From Prorocentrum cordatum (Eukaryota > Sar > Dinophyceae > Prorocentrales > Prorocentraceae), in NCBI GenBank assembly GCA_963575745.1, contig CAUYUJ010003571.1, positions 1-64,000 on the forward strand: a DNA stretch of 64,000 nucleotides. The letters run 5' to 3'. Both the position numbers and the translations under genes were made by a program. Positions 9,715-19,867 of the stretch are shown here, piece by piece (within the stretch, counting starts at the first letter, position 1; every line of letters begins with the position of its first letter). The notes under the pieces are model-generated. The model was not told the DNA's origin. It did no database searches and saw only the letters and a list, made by a program, of their open reading frames with translations.

Positions 9715-10950
9715 CATCGGCCAATCCAGAAACGACGCCCATGTGAGTTGAGGTGATGAGTGAAGTGCAGTGGCAAATAGGGGGGCAGCCGAACCGTTCG
9801 AAGGATGAGGAGGAGGATGAGAATGATGATGGGTGGTTTGATGAGGGAGGAGGGGTAAGCTGACGAATATGATGATGAGGAGGAGGAGTCGGCGGATGAG
9901 GAGGAGGATGAGGATTGATGAGGAGGGCGAGCAAAACAGCAATGGGCCTCTTGGATGCCTCTCGGGATCTCTTTGGGTATATTTTGGGCGCATATTGGAT
10001 GCCTCTTGGGCCGCCTTGGTTGTGTTTTTGCGTTCCAGGGGTGCCGTTGGGCGTTGTGGGTGCCTCGGTGGTGTCTCTGGGCGCCGCTGGGGGTCATATC
10101 GGGGGCCTTGGGGGGGGGCCTCTTGGGGCAATATGTGGACCTCTTGGAGCATCTTGGGTGCCTCTTGGATCGTCTGGTGTGTGGTGGGGAAGGGGGGTGG
10201 TGGTGGCATATTGGGTGCCTCTGGGGCCATGTTGAGGCTTATTGTGGGTATATTGGGGGGGGAGGGGGGGGGGGGGCTCTGGGATGCCTCATGCGCGCCT
10301 CTCGGAGCCGACTGGGCGCCTCCTGGGGCCCTCTTGGGGCGCTCTTGGGAGCTCGAGGGGCGCGCTTGGTCCTCGATCAAACCAGATGGCAGCTTCAATT
10401 ATGGCCGCCCCCCTCGGGAGCCCCAGAAATCGCATCCTGAGGCGCTCTCTTGCGATGTTGGAGCGCTCGTGGGCGCCCTCGGGGGCGCCTTGAGGCTCTC
10501 CTGGGCCTCTCATGGGGCCCTCTTGGGCCATCTTGGAGCCACCTTGAGGCCTCGGAAGTCCATCATAAGCAAAATGACGAGACATCATCAAACATTGGTT
10601 TTCTTTAAGATGTTGGAGGCTATCGGCTCCTTGGTCGGCTCCTTGGAAGTCTCGGAGGCATCTTGGAGTTGTCCTGGGGCGGTATTGCGGCCTTTTGGAG
10701 CATATTCGGAGCCGTCGTGAAGCATCGTAGGCTATCTCGAGGAATATTGGACATCATCTTGGGCTTGCCGAGGCGCTCTTGGAGCCGCCTTGGGCCATCT
10801 GGGACATCCCAACCCCTCGCGGACCCCCCCCCCCGTCCAGGTCCATGGGATGGGGGTCGGGGGATTGGTAAACCCATCCCCGAAGGGGGAGAACAAGGGT
10901 TAGAAGAGGAAGCGCACTAAACCACATATGCACAACAGGGCTGGTGGGGT
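9715..10950 (+). repeat. Dispersed G-rich repeat, copy 2 with terminal module
   Basis: It starts with the same head as 1195-1290 (AGTTGAGGTGATGAG, GGCAGCCGAACCGTTCGAA), shares GATGCCTCTCGGGATCTC, continues as degenerate TTGGGGC-type units to about 10800, and ends with the terminal module (GATGGGGGTCGGGGGATTGG, CCCATCCCCGAAGGGGGA) at 10845-10890. This is the most complete copy in the window. Confidence 0.75.
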
Positions 10951-11119
10951 TCAGGAGCGCCCCTGCCACGAGTTGCGAACCTGGCCCCCAGGGAGGCGTG
11001 CGCGTGCCCGTGCCAGTATCACTCGTCCACCGACCGCTCGCTTGGAGTCACATTGATAGTTTGCCATTGGATCATTCAATTTTCAGATTTCTCGGGGCCC
11101 TCAGGGGGCGCATCAAGTG

Positions 11120-11201
11120 TCAAGTGTCAGAGTGAGGGGGCCGAACGGTCATTCACTGTCCCTGGGTGCGTAGCTGAAGTGGGGGTCCGCGGCGCGGATT
11201 C

Positions 11202-11243
<42 letters not shown>

Positions 11244-11460
11244 TGTTTGTTGCGTCGTCCTGGGTGGGTCGCGGGTGGGTCGCGGGTGGTCGCGGCGCGG
11301 GTGGGTCGGTCGCGGGTGGGTCGCAGGTGGGTCGCGGCGCAGGTGTGTCGCGGGTGGGTCGCGGCAAGGGTGGCTCGCGGCGCGGGTGGGTCGCGGGTGG
11401 GTCGCCGCGCGGGTGGGTCGCGGCACGGGCGGGTCGCGGGTGGGTGGCCGCGCGGGTGGG
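11120..11460 (+). repeat. Head module + (TTG)n + GGGTGGGTCGC minisatellite, copy 1
   Basis: The head 11125-11200 (GTCAGAGTGAGGGGGC, CATTCACTGTCCCTGGG, GCTGAAGTGG, GCGGATTCT) is followed by (TTG)n at 11200-11240 and then about fifteen degenerate copies of GGGTGGGTCGC. The head recurs in reverse complement at 34010-34095 next to (CAA)n, so this is a dispersed element rather than a local satellite. Confidence 0.8.
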
Positions 11461-12620
11461 TTGGTGGTGTGGTTGGTGGCGTGGTGGTGGTGGTGTGGCT
11501 GGTGGTTGGTGGTGGTGGTGTGGTAGTGTGGTGTGGCTGGTGGTGCGGCTGGTGGTGTGGCTGGTAGTCTGGTTGGTGGTGTGGCTGGTGGCGTGGTGGT
11601 GGTGTGGCTGGTGGCTGGTGGCGGTGGTTTCGTTGTGTGGTGTGGCTGGTGGCGTGGCTGGTGGTGTGGCTGGTAGTGTGGTTGGTGGTGTGGGTGGTGG
11701 CGTGGTGGTGGTGGTGTGGCTGGTGGCTGGTGGCTGATGGTGGTGTGGTAGTGTGGTGTGGCTGGTGGTGTGGCTGGTGGTGTGGCTGGTGGTGTGGCTG
11801 GTAGTGTGGCTGGTGGCGTGGTGGTGGTGTGGCTGGTGGCTGGTGGTGGTGGTGTGGTAGTGTGGCGTGGTAGTGTGGTGTGGCTGCTGGTGGTGTGGCT
11901 GGTGGTGTGGCTGGTAGTGTGGCTGGTGCTGTGGCTGGTGGCGTGGTGGTGGTGGTGGTGTGGCTGGTGGCTGGTGGTGGTGGTGTGGTCGTGTGGTGTG
12001 GCTGGTGGTGTGGCTGGTGGTGTGGCTGGTAGTGTGGTTGGTGGTGTGGCTGGTGGCGTGGTGGTGGTGGTGGTGTGGCTGGTGGCTGGTGGTGGTGGTG
12101 GTGTGGTAGTGTGGTGTGGCTGGTGGTGTGTGGCTGGTTGCGTGGCTGGTGGCCTGGTGGTGGTGGTGTGGCTGGTGGCTGGTGGTGGTGGTGTGGTAGT
12201 GGTGGTGAGCTAGTGTGGTGTGGCTGGTGGTGTGGCTGGTGGTGTGGCTGTTCGTGTGGTTGGTGGTGTGGCTGGTGGCGTGGTGGTGGTGGTGTGGCTG
12301 GTGGCTGGTGGTGGTGGTGTGATAGCGTGGTGTGGCTGGTGGTGTGGCTGGTGGTGTGGCTGGTAGTGTGGTTGGTGGTGTGGCTGGTGGCGTGGTGGTG
12401 GTGGTGTGGCTGGTGGCTGCTGGTGGTGGTGGTGTGGTAGTGTGGTGTGGCTGGTGGTGTGGCTGGTGGTGTGGCTGGTGGCGCGGTGGTGGTGGTGTGG
12501 CTGGTGGCTGGTGGTGGTGGTGTGGTAGTGTGGTGTGGCTGGTGGTGTGGCTGGTGGCGTGGCTGGTAGTGTGGTTGGTGGTGTGGCTGGTGGCGTTGTG
12601 TTGGTGGTGTCGCTGGTGGC
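11460..12620 (+). repeat. Higher-order GT-rich satellite, ~115-bp unit x ~10
   Basis: Basic units of GGCTGGTGGTGT-type (12-15 bp) are organised in a higher-order repeat. The marker TAGTGTGGTGTGGCTG recurs near 11525, 11750, 11870, 12107, 12437 and 12527, with variants between, spacing about 110-120 bp. It is strongly strand-asymmetric (almost no C or A). The frames through it read only Val/Gly/Trp or Thr/His/Pro and are not genes. Confidence 0.9.
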
Positions 12621-12814
12621 TGGTGGGGTCGTCTCGCGGGTGGGTCGCGGCGCGGGTGGGTCGCGAGCGATTCGCGGCGCGGGCGGGTCGTGGCGCGGTC
12701 GCGGCGCGGTCGCGGCGTGGGCGGTCGCTGTCGCCACGCCTGCCCGCCCGCCCCCTCACTCTTATCCGCAATTGCGGGGTGCTACGTACATGATTTCGCC
12801 ACGACGTCGTCTCG

Positions 12815-12836
12815 TCAGTTGCCATTTGGGCTCAAG
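12815..12836 (+). promoter_or_regulatory. Relict dinoflagellate spliced-leader sequence
   Basis: GCCATTTGGGCTCAAG at 12821-12836 differs at one base from the 3' 16 nt of the dinoflagellate spliced leader (GCCATTTTGGCTCAAG), with 3 of 5 further matches upstream. It lies 66 bp 5' of the ATG at 12903 on the same strand. Relict leaders at this position are known marks of genes re-integrated from trans-spliced mRNA in dinoflagellates. A chance match cannot be excluded without a genome-wide count. Confidence 0.7.
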
Positions 12837-12902
12837 GTTGTTAGCTTCAGCAGTCACTCACTGCAAGTTGATTATTGCATCGCTTGTCTGGTCAATTCAA
12901 CG

Positions 12903-14943
12903 ATGGCGTCTGGGCCTAGTTCGGCCCGTAGTGCTGGGTCGCGTGACGGGGATCTCGCTGGAGACGGCGGCAACGTCTTGCAGGACAGTATGGCGACGTG
13001 CTACTTGTGTGAGCAGGAGGAGGTTATCACGAAGGAGTGGCGAGGCGTCCAGCTCTCGGCCGATTGCTGGAACGCCGTTCGCTCCCACCGCTTGCAGCTG
13101 AAAGGCAATGCCAAGGCGCTCAAGGATTCCGCGAGTAAGGTGCATGGGGACCCCGATACGTGGCGTAGCGATGTCATGCCGTACAAGTCGAACGGTGTGG
13201 CCTACTCCTCGACTCGTGGCAAGGCGCGGGCTGAGACGCAAGCGAAGCTGCGCCTGACTCAGACGGAGGACATGCAGGTCGATAAGGAGCGCACGGGCAG
13301 GAAGAACCAGATGTACTCCAAGAGGCACTACAAGTCCTACCGAGGCTTCTGGGACAAGGTCCCCTCGGATGACGCCAGCGAGGAGTTCGACATGCTGCAA
13401 GAGACCTCCCCGCACTACGACTCCGACGGCGAGCCGTGCCAGCGCATCAAGGGCCACAAGTACGAGATGAAGGAGACTGGCCGCGACCGCAGGACAGGCA
13501 TCGTGACGCTGAGCCAGGACGGCGACATTGGTGGCAACAGTGGGGCTACGAACCCGCCCTTGAGCGACGGTCGAGTCGTTGGCCTCGGCGATCTTCCCTC
13601 GGGTCTGGTGGAGCGCACCCCTCGGGGCAGGTCGCCCATGGAGTGCGCGACGTGGTCTGGCAGTAAGCGCAAGCAGCCTGACGACGCAGCGTCGATGAGG
13701 GCGGCCAGGCAGAGGAAGGACCCCAAGCATCATATCGAGAAGGACAACGCGGAGGCGCTCTTCCTAGTGGCCAAGGAGGAGATCATGCAGGACTGCGTGG
13801 CCATGGCGGCGAAGTATTTGGGCCCGAAGTCTACTGCAGGCAAGCTGAGGGCGCTGAAGGACAAGCACAGGGAGAACAGTGATGCCCCTGACTGCACGGA
13901 TGCCCTGAAGAGGTTCGGCGAGCGGGAGCAGGAGCTTCTGGAGATCAAGGGGGCGCTGAAGGACATGAAGCTGGGCGACCAGGAGGACGTCAAGTCGAGG
14001 GTGCAGGTCCTGCAGAAGGAATTCCAGGAGCTCGAGAAACTGGCCCTCCAGAAGATCACCACGTTCGGCTTGGTCGAGTGTGGCGTCAAGAAGGCCGCGC
14101 GCACGCAGTACCTGGCCGTGCGCCACCAGAAGGGTAAGGTCGAATGGACCAGCGAGCCCCCCCTCCCCCATCCCTGTCTCCTTTCGTGCGGAGACAGGAT
14201 GACTTGGACGATGAGGGTGGATGGGGGAGCAGTGGGAGTAGGAGTAGGGGTAGGAGGATGAGCAGGGAGGAGGATGAGGATGGTGATGATGGGGGGGAGG
14301 ACGAGGAGGGGGAGGAGCTCGCTGGTCCAACGAAGGTATGCGCCGCCTTGACTGCTGGCGGCTACCCGCCGAAGACGGCCAAGGCCATGGCCAACATCAT
14401 TCACGAGAACAGCGCCACTGGCATCACGGGTGAGACCGTAGGCAAGCTCTTCAACGATATGGTCAACGTGAACCCTGCGGAGATGATTACTAACGAGGTC
14501 TGCGTCTGGTCGCAGTCCGACAGGCAGCACATGGTGATGCGCAAGGCGATCTTAGACAAATGCGAGGAGGTCCTACAGGACAAGACCAAGTCTCTTGACA
14601 CCCAGATGGCAACGACGAGGTGGACGGGCGCGCTCACGCGCCTGAACGTCGACGTGAGCGAGATTGACCACAGCCTTCCTCCGAGCGCTGGCGCCCTCTT
14701 TCATGATGGCAACACGCCCAACCTCGTCACGCTGCGCCGCGACGCCTGTCGCAGAGGGCCCGCGGCGTTCAGCATGACAGGTGTCGGCGGCTACGTGATG
14801 ACGCTGGGCGAGCCGATCATCTTCATGGTCTACAACGTCAAGCACTTGCTGGACAACGGGATCATCATCTCCAACATGCCAGGGTTGACTTGGGGCCAAA
14901 TCTGCGTATATATATATATATAGACGTGGAGGCGGATGATGAA

Positions 14944-14983
<40 letters not shown>

Positions 14984-15427
14984 TGACGACGACGACGATA
15001 ATGAACGGAGGAGGAGGGCTGAGGAAGGGATGAGGGATGAGAGTTGCGGAGGAGGAGGAAGAGGGGACACCTTGAGTATCGGATCAGGTTTCTCAAGTCC
15101 GATGCTGGCTGCGAGTTCCTGGCTTCGAAGTCTTGCTCGGTCTTCTCCATGCCTGCGGGCTGCGTGGCTTGGATCCCATACGGGTTCGTGTTCGCTGCGG
15201 TGTTCTACACAGGTTCGGCCGCCAATGACAAGGATGCGGCGAGGTGGGGCCACTTCGTGAGCCTCAGTGTCCTGTCTAAGAGCCTCGCGGCGGAGCTCGA
15301 GGCGGACACCTACAAGGCCATCAAGATGGAGCTCGAGAACCACTACAAAACGGAGACGGCGCAGGTGTGGAAGGACCGCGCGGCTGTTTGGACGGCGTTC
15401 GACAAGACGGTCGCGGCGGCAGAGTGA
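12903..15427 (+). CDS. Hypothetical protein, three exons (~718 aa)
   Basis: Proposed exons are 12903-14138, 14336-14905 and 15077-15427, all joined in phase 0. The N-terminus has a possible zinc-binding start (CYLCEQEE...CW). Charged, coiled-coil-prone sequence follows (about residues 280-410: EQELLEIKGALKDMKLGDQE, KSRVQVLQKEFQELEKLALQ). Exon 2 holds an ordered alpha/beta region (VCAALTAGGYPPKTAKAMAN ... GEPIIFMVYNVKHLLDNG). Exon 3 holds FLKSDAGCEFLASKSCSVFS and a helical, Glu-rich end. Amino-acid balance and phase agreement support one gene. I do not recognise a function. Intron 1 is AAG|GTCGAA ... GAAG|GTATGC with a GGATGAGG-rich interior; an acceptor at 14317 is an alternative. Intron 2 (14906-15076) carries (TA)n and (GAC)n. 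The relict leader upstream suggests descent from a processed cDNA, which would make both introns later gains. Confidence 0.65.
14938..14985. repeat. (GAC)n inside intron 2
   Basis: About fourteen GAC triplets in the inferred intron 14906-15076, preceded by (TA)n at 14908-14922. Confidence 0.9.
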
Positions 15428-15429
15428 GT

Positions 15430-16099
15430 ATCAGAGTTTGGGCGGCGTTCGGCAAGACGGTGGTGACAGGTTGAGTGAGGGGTTGCGCGATCTGATCCCT
15501 CGGTTTTGACTTTGGCCTGGAGGCCGCATGCAGTGCTCAGGGTTGACAGTGTTGCCCGCCCAGAGCGGGCGCAATGTTGGATGGCTCCAAGCGGCTGGCC
15601 TTGTTTCAAGAAGTGCGAGCGCGGCCCTGCCGCGCCGCGGTGCCCGCGCGCCCCAGGGGCGAGATCACGAGGAGGAGGAGGAGGAGGTAGCGGATGAGAA
15701 CGACGATGAGGAGGAGGGTGGTGACGAGGACGGGGGCGAGGATGAGGAGGAGGACGAGGGCGAGGATAATGATAACGATGAGGAGGAGGGCTGGAACGGG
15801 GAGGGGGGAGACTACGATGAGGGGGCAGGGGTGAGGAAGATCAGGATCATGATGGGGACGATGACGTGGCGCACATTGGCACTCCATTCGCGAAGAAGTT
15901 TAGTGGACGTTTGCTTGGTCGCAGTCGCGAGTTGGTGGATCGAAGTTGTTGCGGTGACTCTAGACGGCTCCGCGCTCGTGGCAGGCGCTTGATAGCAAAA
16001 AGCACAAACAACAAATCTGCCTCCTCTACGTTCCTCCTCGCTCCTCCTCCTCCTCCCCCCTTCGGCCCTCCCCTTGACTCCTGGCTTGGGTGATGTGTG

Positions 16100-16163
<64 letters not shown>

Positions 16164-17040
16164 CTCTGTTTTTTCGGGCTCGTTCGATCGACTCACTCGG
16201 TCGCTCAATCATGCTACCGTGGAGGTCCGAATAGGGAGTGTGCCAAATCACCCGTTGCCCCCCCCGTTGTTATATCGCAAACAGCGCACCCGACAACATT
16301 TCTAGAGGCAGCTGTGCATTGAATGTGTTCTCAGACACGATCGCCGTGAAACATCTTGAAATCGACCCCCCCTCGCGCAGCCAGCCTGGAAAAAACATAC
16401 CAACGGCAGCAGCAAGCGCAGTTATCATGTTATGTAGCGCGTGTTCGCTTGCCTGGCGTGAGTGCGTATGCGCGTCGGTTGATTCTATGTCTCAATGCAC
16501 ATACTACTGGCGCGATTGTATATTCCGACATTGGTGCCGTGCTGTTCTTTTCCTAAGATGATGAACGACGAATTTGATGACACTTCCGTGGTTCAAAAAA
16601 AACAAGATTAAGTTTATCTCTCTAGGGAAATACTAGTGGAAGGTTCTCTCCCTCGGAGGCGTTCTCAGAGGACAGAGTAGAGGGTCGAGTTGCCGCTCTC
16701 CGCTGTCTTGACAAGACTCCCAGAATACTTTTCGTTCGAGGCCGAGCGCGACCGGGCCCAACCAACCCCCATCCAAATCCATTCTCAGAAACCCCGAGGC
16801 GAAGGAGCACGAGGAACGATAATGAGGATGGAGGAGACGAGGAAGAGACGGACGATGCGGATGAGGGGGATACCGAGGAGGAAAGGAAATTAATCAACAT
16901 GGGAGGTCGAGGTGGAACATACGGTACACAGAGGCAGGACAAAAAGGATGATCGTGAGATGAGGCAGTAAGGATGGGTGGGGCGATGAGGTAAACTATCG
17001 AAGGTACGGGGACACCCAGGGGACATGAAGCATGAGTGAG
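15430..17040. other. Intergenic with triplet microsatellites
   Basis: GAG/GAC-rich at 15665-15835 and (GTC)n at 16103-16168. A short segment at 15866-15990 reads HIGTPFAKKFSGRLLGRSRE in one frame and might be an exon, but nothing else supports it. No other gene recognised. Confidence 0.4.
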
Positions 17041-17042
17041 TG

Positions 17043-17351
17043 GTGATGCTATCCCCCGAGGATCGCGAGACCTTGGACCCAAACCTCGAAACGTTCACGA
17101 CTGAGACCAGAGTAGACGGCACCGTAGCCGTTGACGGGGGCAGAGACCTAAAGGGGACTCAGGCATACCCCCCTGCCTTCGGCGACGCCCTAGTTAGATT
17201 GCACGCCGATTGTGTTGAGGAGATCGCTCGTGATTCTGATGCGTTTCAATGCGAGCTCTCCCGCGCTCGCTCGGAGGGCCTGTCAGGTCCTTCGAAAAAG
17301 TCGTGGCCGAGGGCAGGTCTGCGAAGTGTGGCGAGGCACCTCGGGCTGTAG
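17043..17351 (+). CDS. Putative exon, hypothetical
   Basis: An open frame of about 103 codons with balanced composition, including LDPNLETFTTETRVDGTVAV, GGRDLKGTQAYPPAFGDALV and RLHADCVEEIARDSDAF. It is not a repeat and reads like one exon of a larger protein, but no flanking partner is identifiable. The family is not recognised; mobile-element polyprotein remnant or cellular gene are both possible. Confidence 0.3.
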   Translation: MMLSPEDRETLDPNLETFTTETRVDGTVAVDGGRDLKGTQAYPPAFGDALVRLHADCVEEIARDSDAFQCELSRARSEGLSGPSKKSWPRAGLRSVARHLGL

Positions 17352-17390
17352 TCCTACGTGCCTGCCCATTTCAGGATGGGCGAGAGGAGC

Positions 17391-17480
17391 GATGATGATG
17401 ATGATGATGATGGTGATGACGATGATGATGATGATGATGATGATGATGGTGATGATGCTGATGATGCTGATGATGATGAT
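17391..17480. repeat. (GAT)n microsatellite
   Basis: Imperfect ATG/GAT triplet tract of about 90 bp. Confidence 0.9.
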
Positions 17481-18250
17481 ATAGGGTGAGGTTGTGAAGG
17501 GGGCGTCTATGAGTTGAGGGTGCTAAGAAGCAATCGAGCTGGCGATGCGTGCTGTCAGAGCGCGATCGCATGCACGCGTCAATTTGAACTGGGATGCGAT
17601 GTGATATCGCGCGCGTGGGCCGCGTTGAGAAATCGCTTCCTCGCTCCTATCGTCCCGGGCTCTGCGTGCGTCGCTCCGTGGAGGGGCGGGCGGATGGGCG
17701 GCAGCATGCAGGGGCCCGACACCATCCCACCCACCTATGTCCACATGCTCCTCCTTCCTGCGCCACCTATTCCTGTCCCTGCTCCTTGTCCTACTCGTGC
17801 TCTTTCCTCCTGGTCATTCCTCCGTGTCCTGATGCTGTCTGTTCCTGTTCCCTCCTCTTCCGTCCTCCTCTTCTTCCTCCAGGCCAGACGGGTGTCTGCG
17901 TTGACCAGGTGGAAGTGCTCTCCCTCTTCCTCTTCCTCCACCTTCTCCTCCTCCACTCCGTTTGTGTTCAAAGCCATGTGTAAAACAAACACACAAAACG
18001 ATTCCTGTCCGCTCCGCCTCCTCCTCCTCCTCCTCTTCATCTGCGTGATCCCGCCTGCTGCATGCTCTCAGGGGGTTCGAGATGTCCTGCGATCCGTCAG
18101 CCGTTTCTCGACCGAGGTCTCTGGGGTAGGGGGGAGCCAGGCTGATGCTGGCGATTTCTGAGTCGTTCGGTGCCCGCCTCCTCCTCATCCTCCTCCTCTT
18201 CCTCCTTCCCTGGGCTGTGTGTAACTGCTGAAGTTATCATGGGTGATCGG
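17481..18250. other. Intergenic, no gene recognised
   Basis: Pyrimidine-rich DNA with scattered TCCTCCTC. Nothing supportable seen. Confidence 0.4.
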
Positions 18251-18254
18251 TGCA

Positions 18255-18724
18255 CATAACTCCTCCTCCTCCTCCTCCTCCTCGAGCCTCCTCCTCCTCG
18301 AGCCTCCTCCTCCTCCTCCTCATCCTCCTCTTCCTCGTCCTCCTCCTCCTCCTCGTCCTCATCCTCATCCTCGTCCTCATCCTCATCCTCATCCTCATCC
18401 TCATCCTCGTCATCATCAGCATCATCATCATCCTCCTCCTCATCATCATCATCATCACTACCACCACGACCACCATCATCATAATCGCCATCATCATCAG
18501 CAGCAGCATCAGCAGCAGCATCATCATCGACATCAACAGCATCGACATCATCATTATCATCATCCCCTTCTCCTCCTGCCCGGAAGCCCAGTCAAATTGG
18601 AACCCGCATTCTGAGCTTGAGGGGCGGGCCCGAAGGAACATATCAGAGCGCTGGTGGGCAACCGGCTGGCGCTGCCTGTGACCCTGGAACCCTCCTCCTC
18701 CTCCTCCTCGTCATCAGCATCGTC

Positions 18725-18756
<32 letters not shown>

Positions 18757-18985
18757 CAGCATCAGCATCAGCAGCAGCACCATCATCAGCATCAGCACCA
18801 GCAGCAGCATCAACATCATCATCAACATCATCATCATCATCACCCCCTCCTCCTCCCCCTCCCTCCTCATCCTCCTCCTCATCCTTCTCCTCTTCCTACC
18901 CGTCCTCCTCCTCCTCCTCCTCCTCCTCTTCCTCCTCCTCCTCATCATCATCCACCCCCTTTTCCTCATCCTCCTCCTCCTCCCC
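18255..18985. repeat. CTC / ATC / AGC triplet microsatellite complex
   Basis: CTC-rich at 18258-18360, (ATCCTC) and (ATC) at 18360-18570, then CTC, ATC and AGC-rich 18690-18985, broken by about 100 bp of unique DNA at 18575-18690. The frames read homopolymers and dipeptides only. Confidence 0.9.
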
Positions 18986-19440
18986 GCCGCCTCCTGCTCG
19001 TCCCCCCTCTGCCTTTCCGCGCTGTCAGCCCCCGCGCGAAGGTCTGGGGGACTCTCGACGTCGACTGCGGCCCCACGATGCTGAAGCGCATCCGTACCCT
19101 CGCCGCCGCCCCTCCGCTGGCGCGCCGCAGCGCATCGCTCTGACGGTGTGCCTTCCACCTCCGACCTCCCATCCCATGTTCAACCCCTCCTGCCTCTCCC
19201 GTGTCCTCCCATCCCCTCCTAACTTCCTCCAATATCCTCCCATCCCCTCCCAACCCCTCCGATCTCCTCTTGTGACCTCCCGCCCCTCCTTCCCTTCCCC
19301 TCCTGTAGCCCCTCTCGTATGCCTCCCGTTCATCCCTCCTGTGTTGGCGCCTTCCCTTGGCCCCTCCCAACCCGCGTCTTGGGGCCCCTCCTATCCACGC
19401 CCCGTGGCCATCCATGTCCTTGTTTAGGCCAACTCGTATC
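18986..19440. other. Pyrimidine-rich intergenic DNA
   Basis: Irregular CCTCCCATCCCCTCC-like units (19155-19330). No gene recognised. Confidence 0.4.
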
Positions 19441-19444
19441 CACA

Positions 19445-19740
19445 TCAAATGGATGCGTCGTTGGTGCGTGTTCAGATGTGCGAAACGCATTGCGGATGTG
19501 CGAAACACCAGTTCAGATGTTGATGTGAGATTTCGGATGTGCGAAAAACAGTTCGGATGTGCGAAACGCACTTGCGAACTGTTGTGTGGATGTGCGAAAC
19601 GCAGGTCGGATGTGCGAAAAACATGTGCGATCGATGACGTGGTCCCTTGTGATGCAGGTGATGCGCGTTGATGTGAAAAACTCGGATGCGCGAAAAACAT
19701 GCGAGGAATGTGCGAACGGTTGCGTGGATGTGCGTCACAC
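19445..19740 (+). repeat. Interspersed GGATGTGCGAAAAAC repeat array
   Basis: Copies of a 12-15 nt word GGATGTGCGAAA(A)AC occur at about 19472, 19492, 19529, 19554, 19587, 19610, 19683 and 19727, some written GATGCGCG, spaced irregularly by 20-75 bp. The irregular spacing distinguishes it from a tandem satellite. It ends about 130 bp before the start codon at 19868. Confidence 0.85.
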
Positions 19741-19867
19741 AGACGTATAAACGGTGCCATGTTCCTGTGCCTCGCCGGACCCCCTCTGCGTGCCCTCGCG
19801 CGTGCAGCTCGGGCTCGCCATCGCAGCCCCTCAGCGTTCTGTCACCCCGATTGAGTTGAGTGCAGCC

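Noticed and set aside
11127-12825. Long open frames on both strands (up to 558 codons) across the GT-rich satellite
   Set aside because: They read only Val/Gly/Trp or Thr/His/Pro repeats, have frames open on both strands and lack any domain; a consequence of a C- and A-poor satellite.
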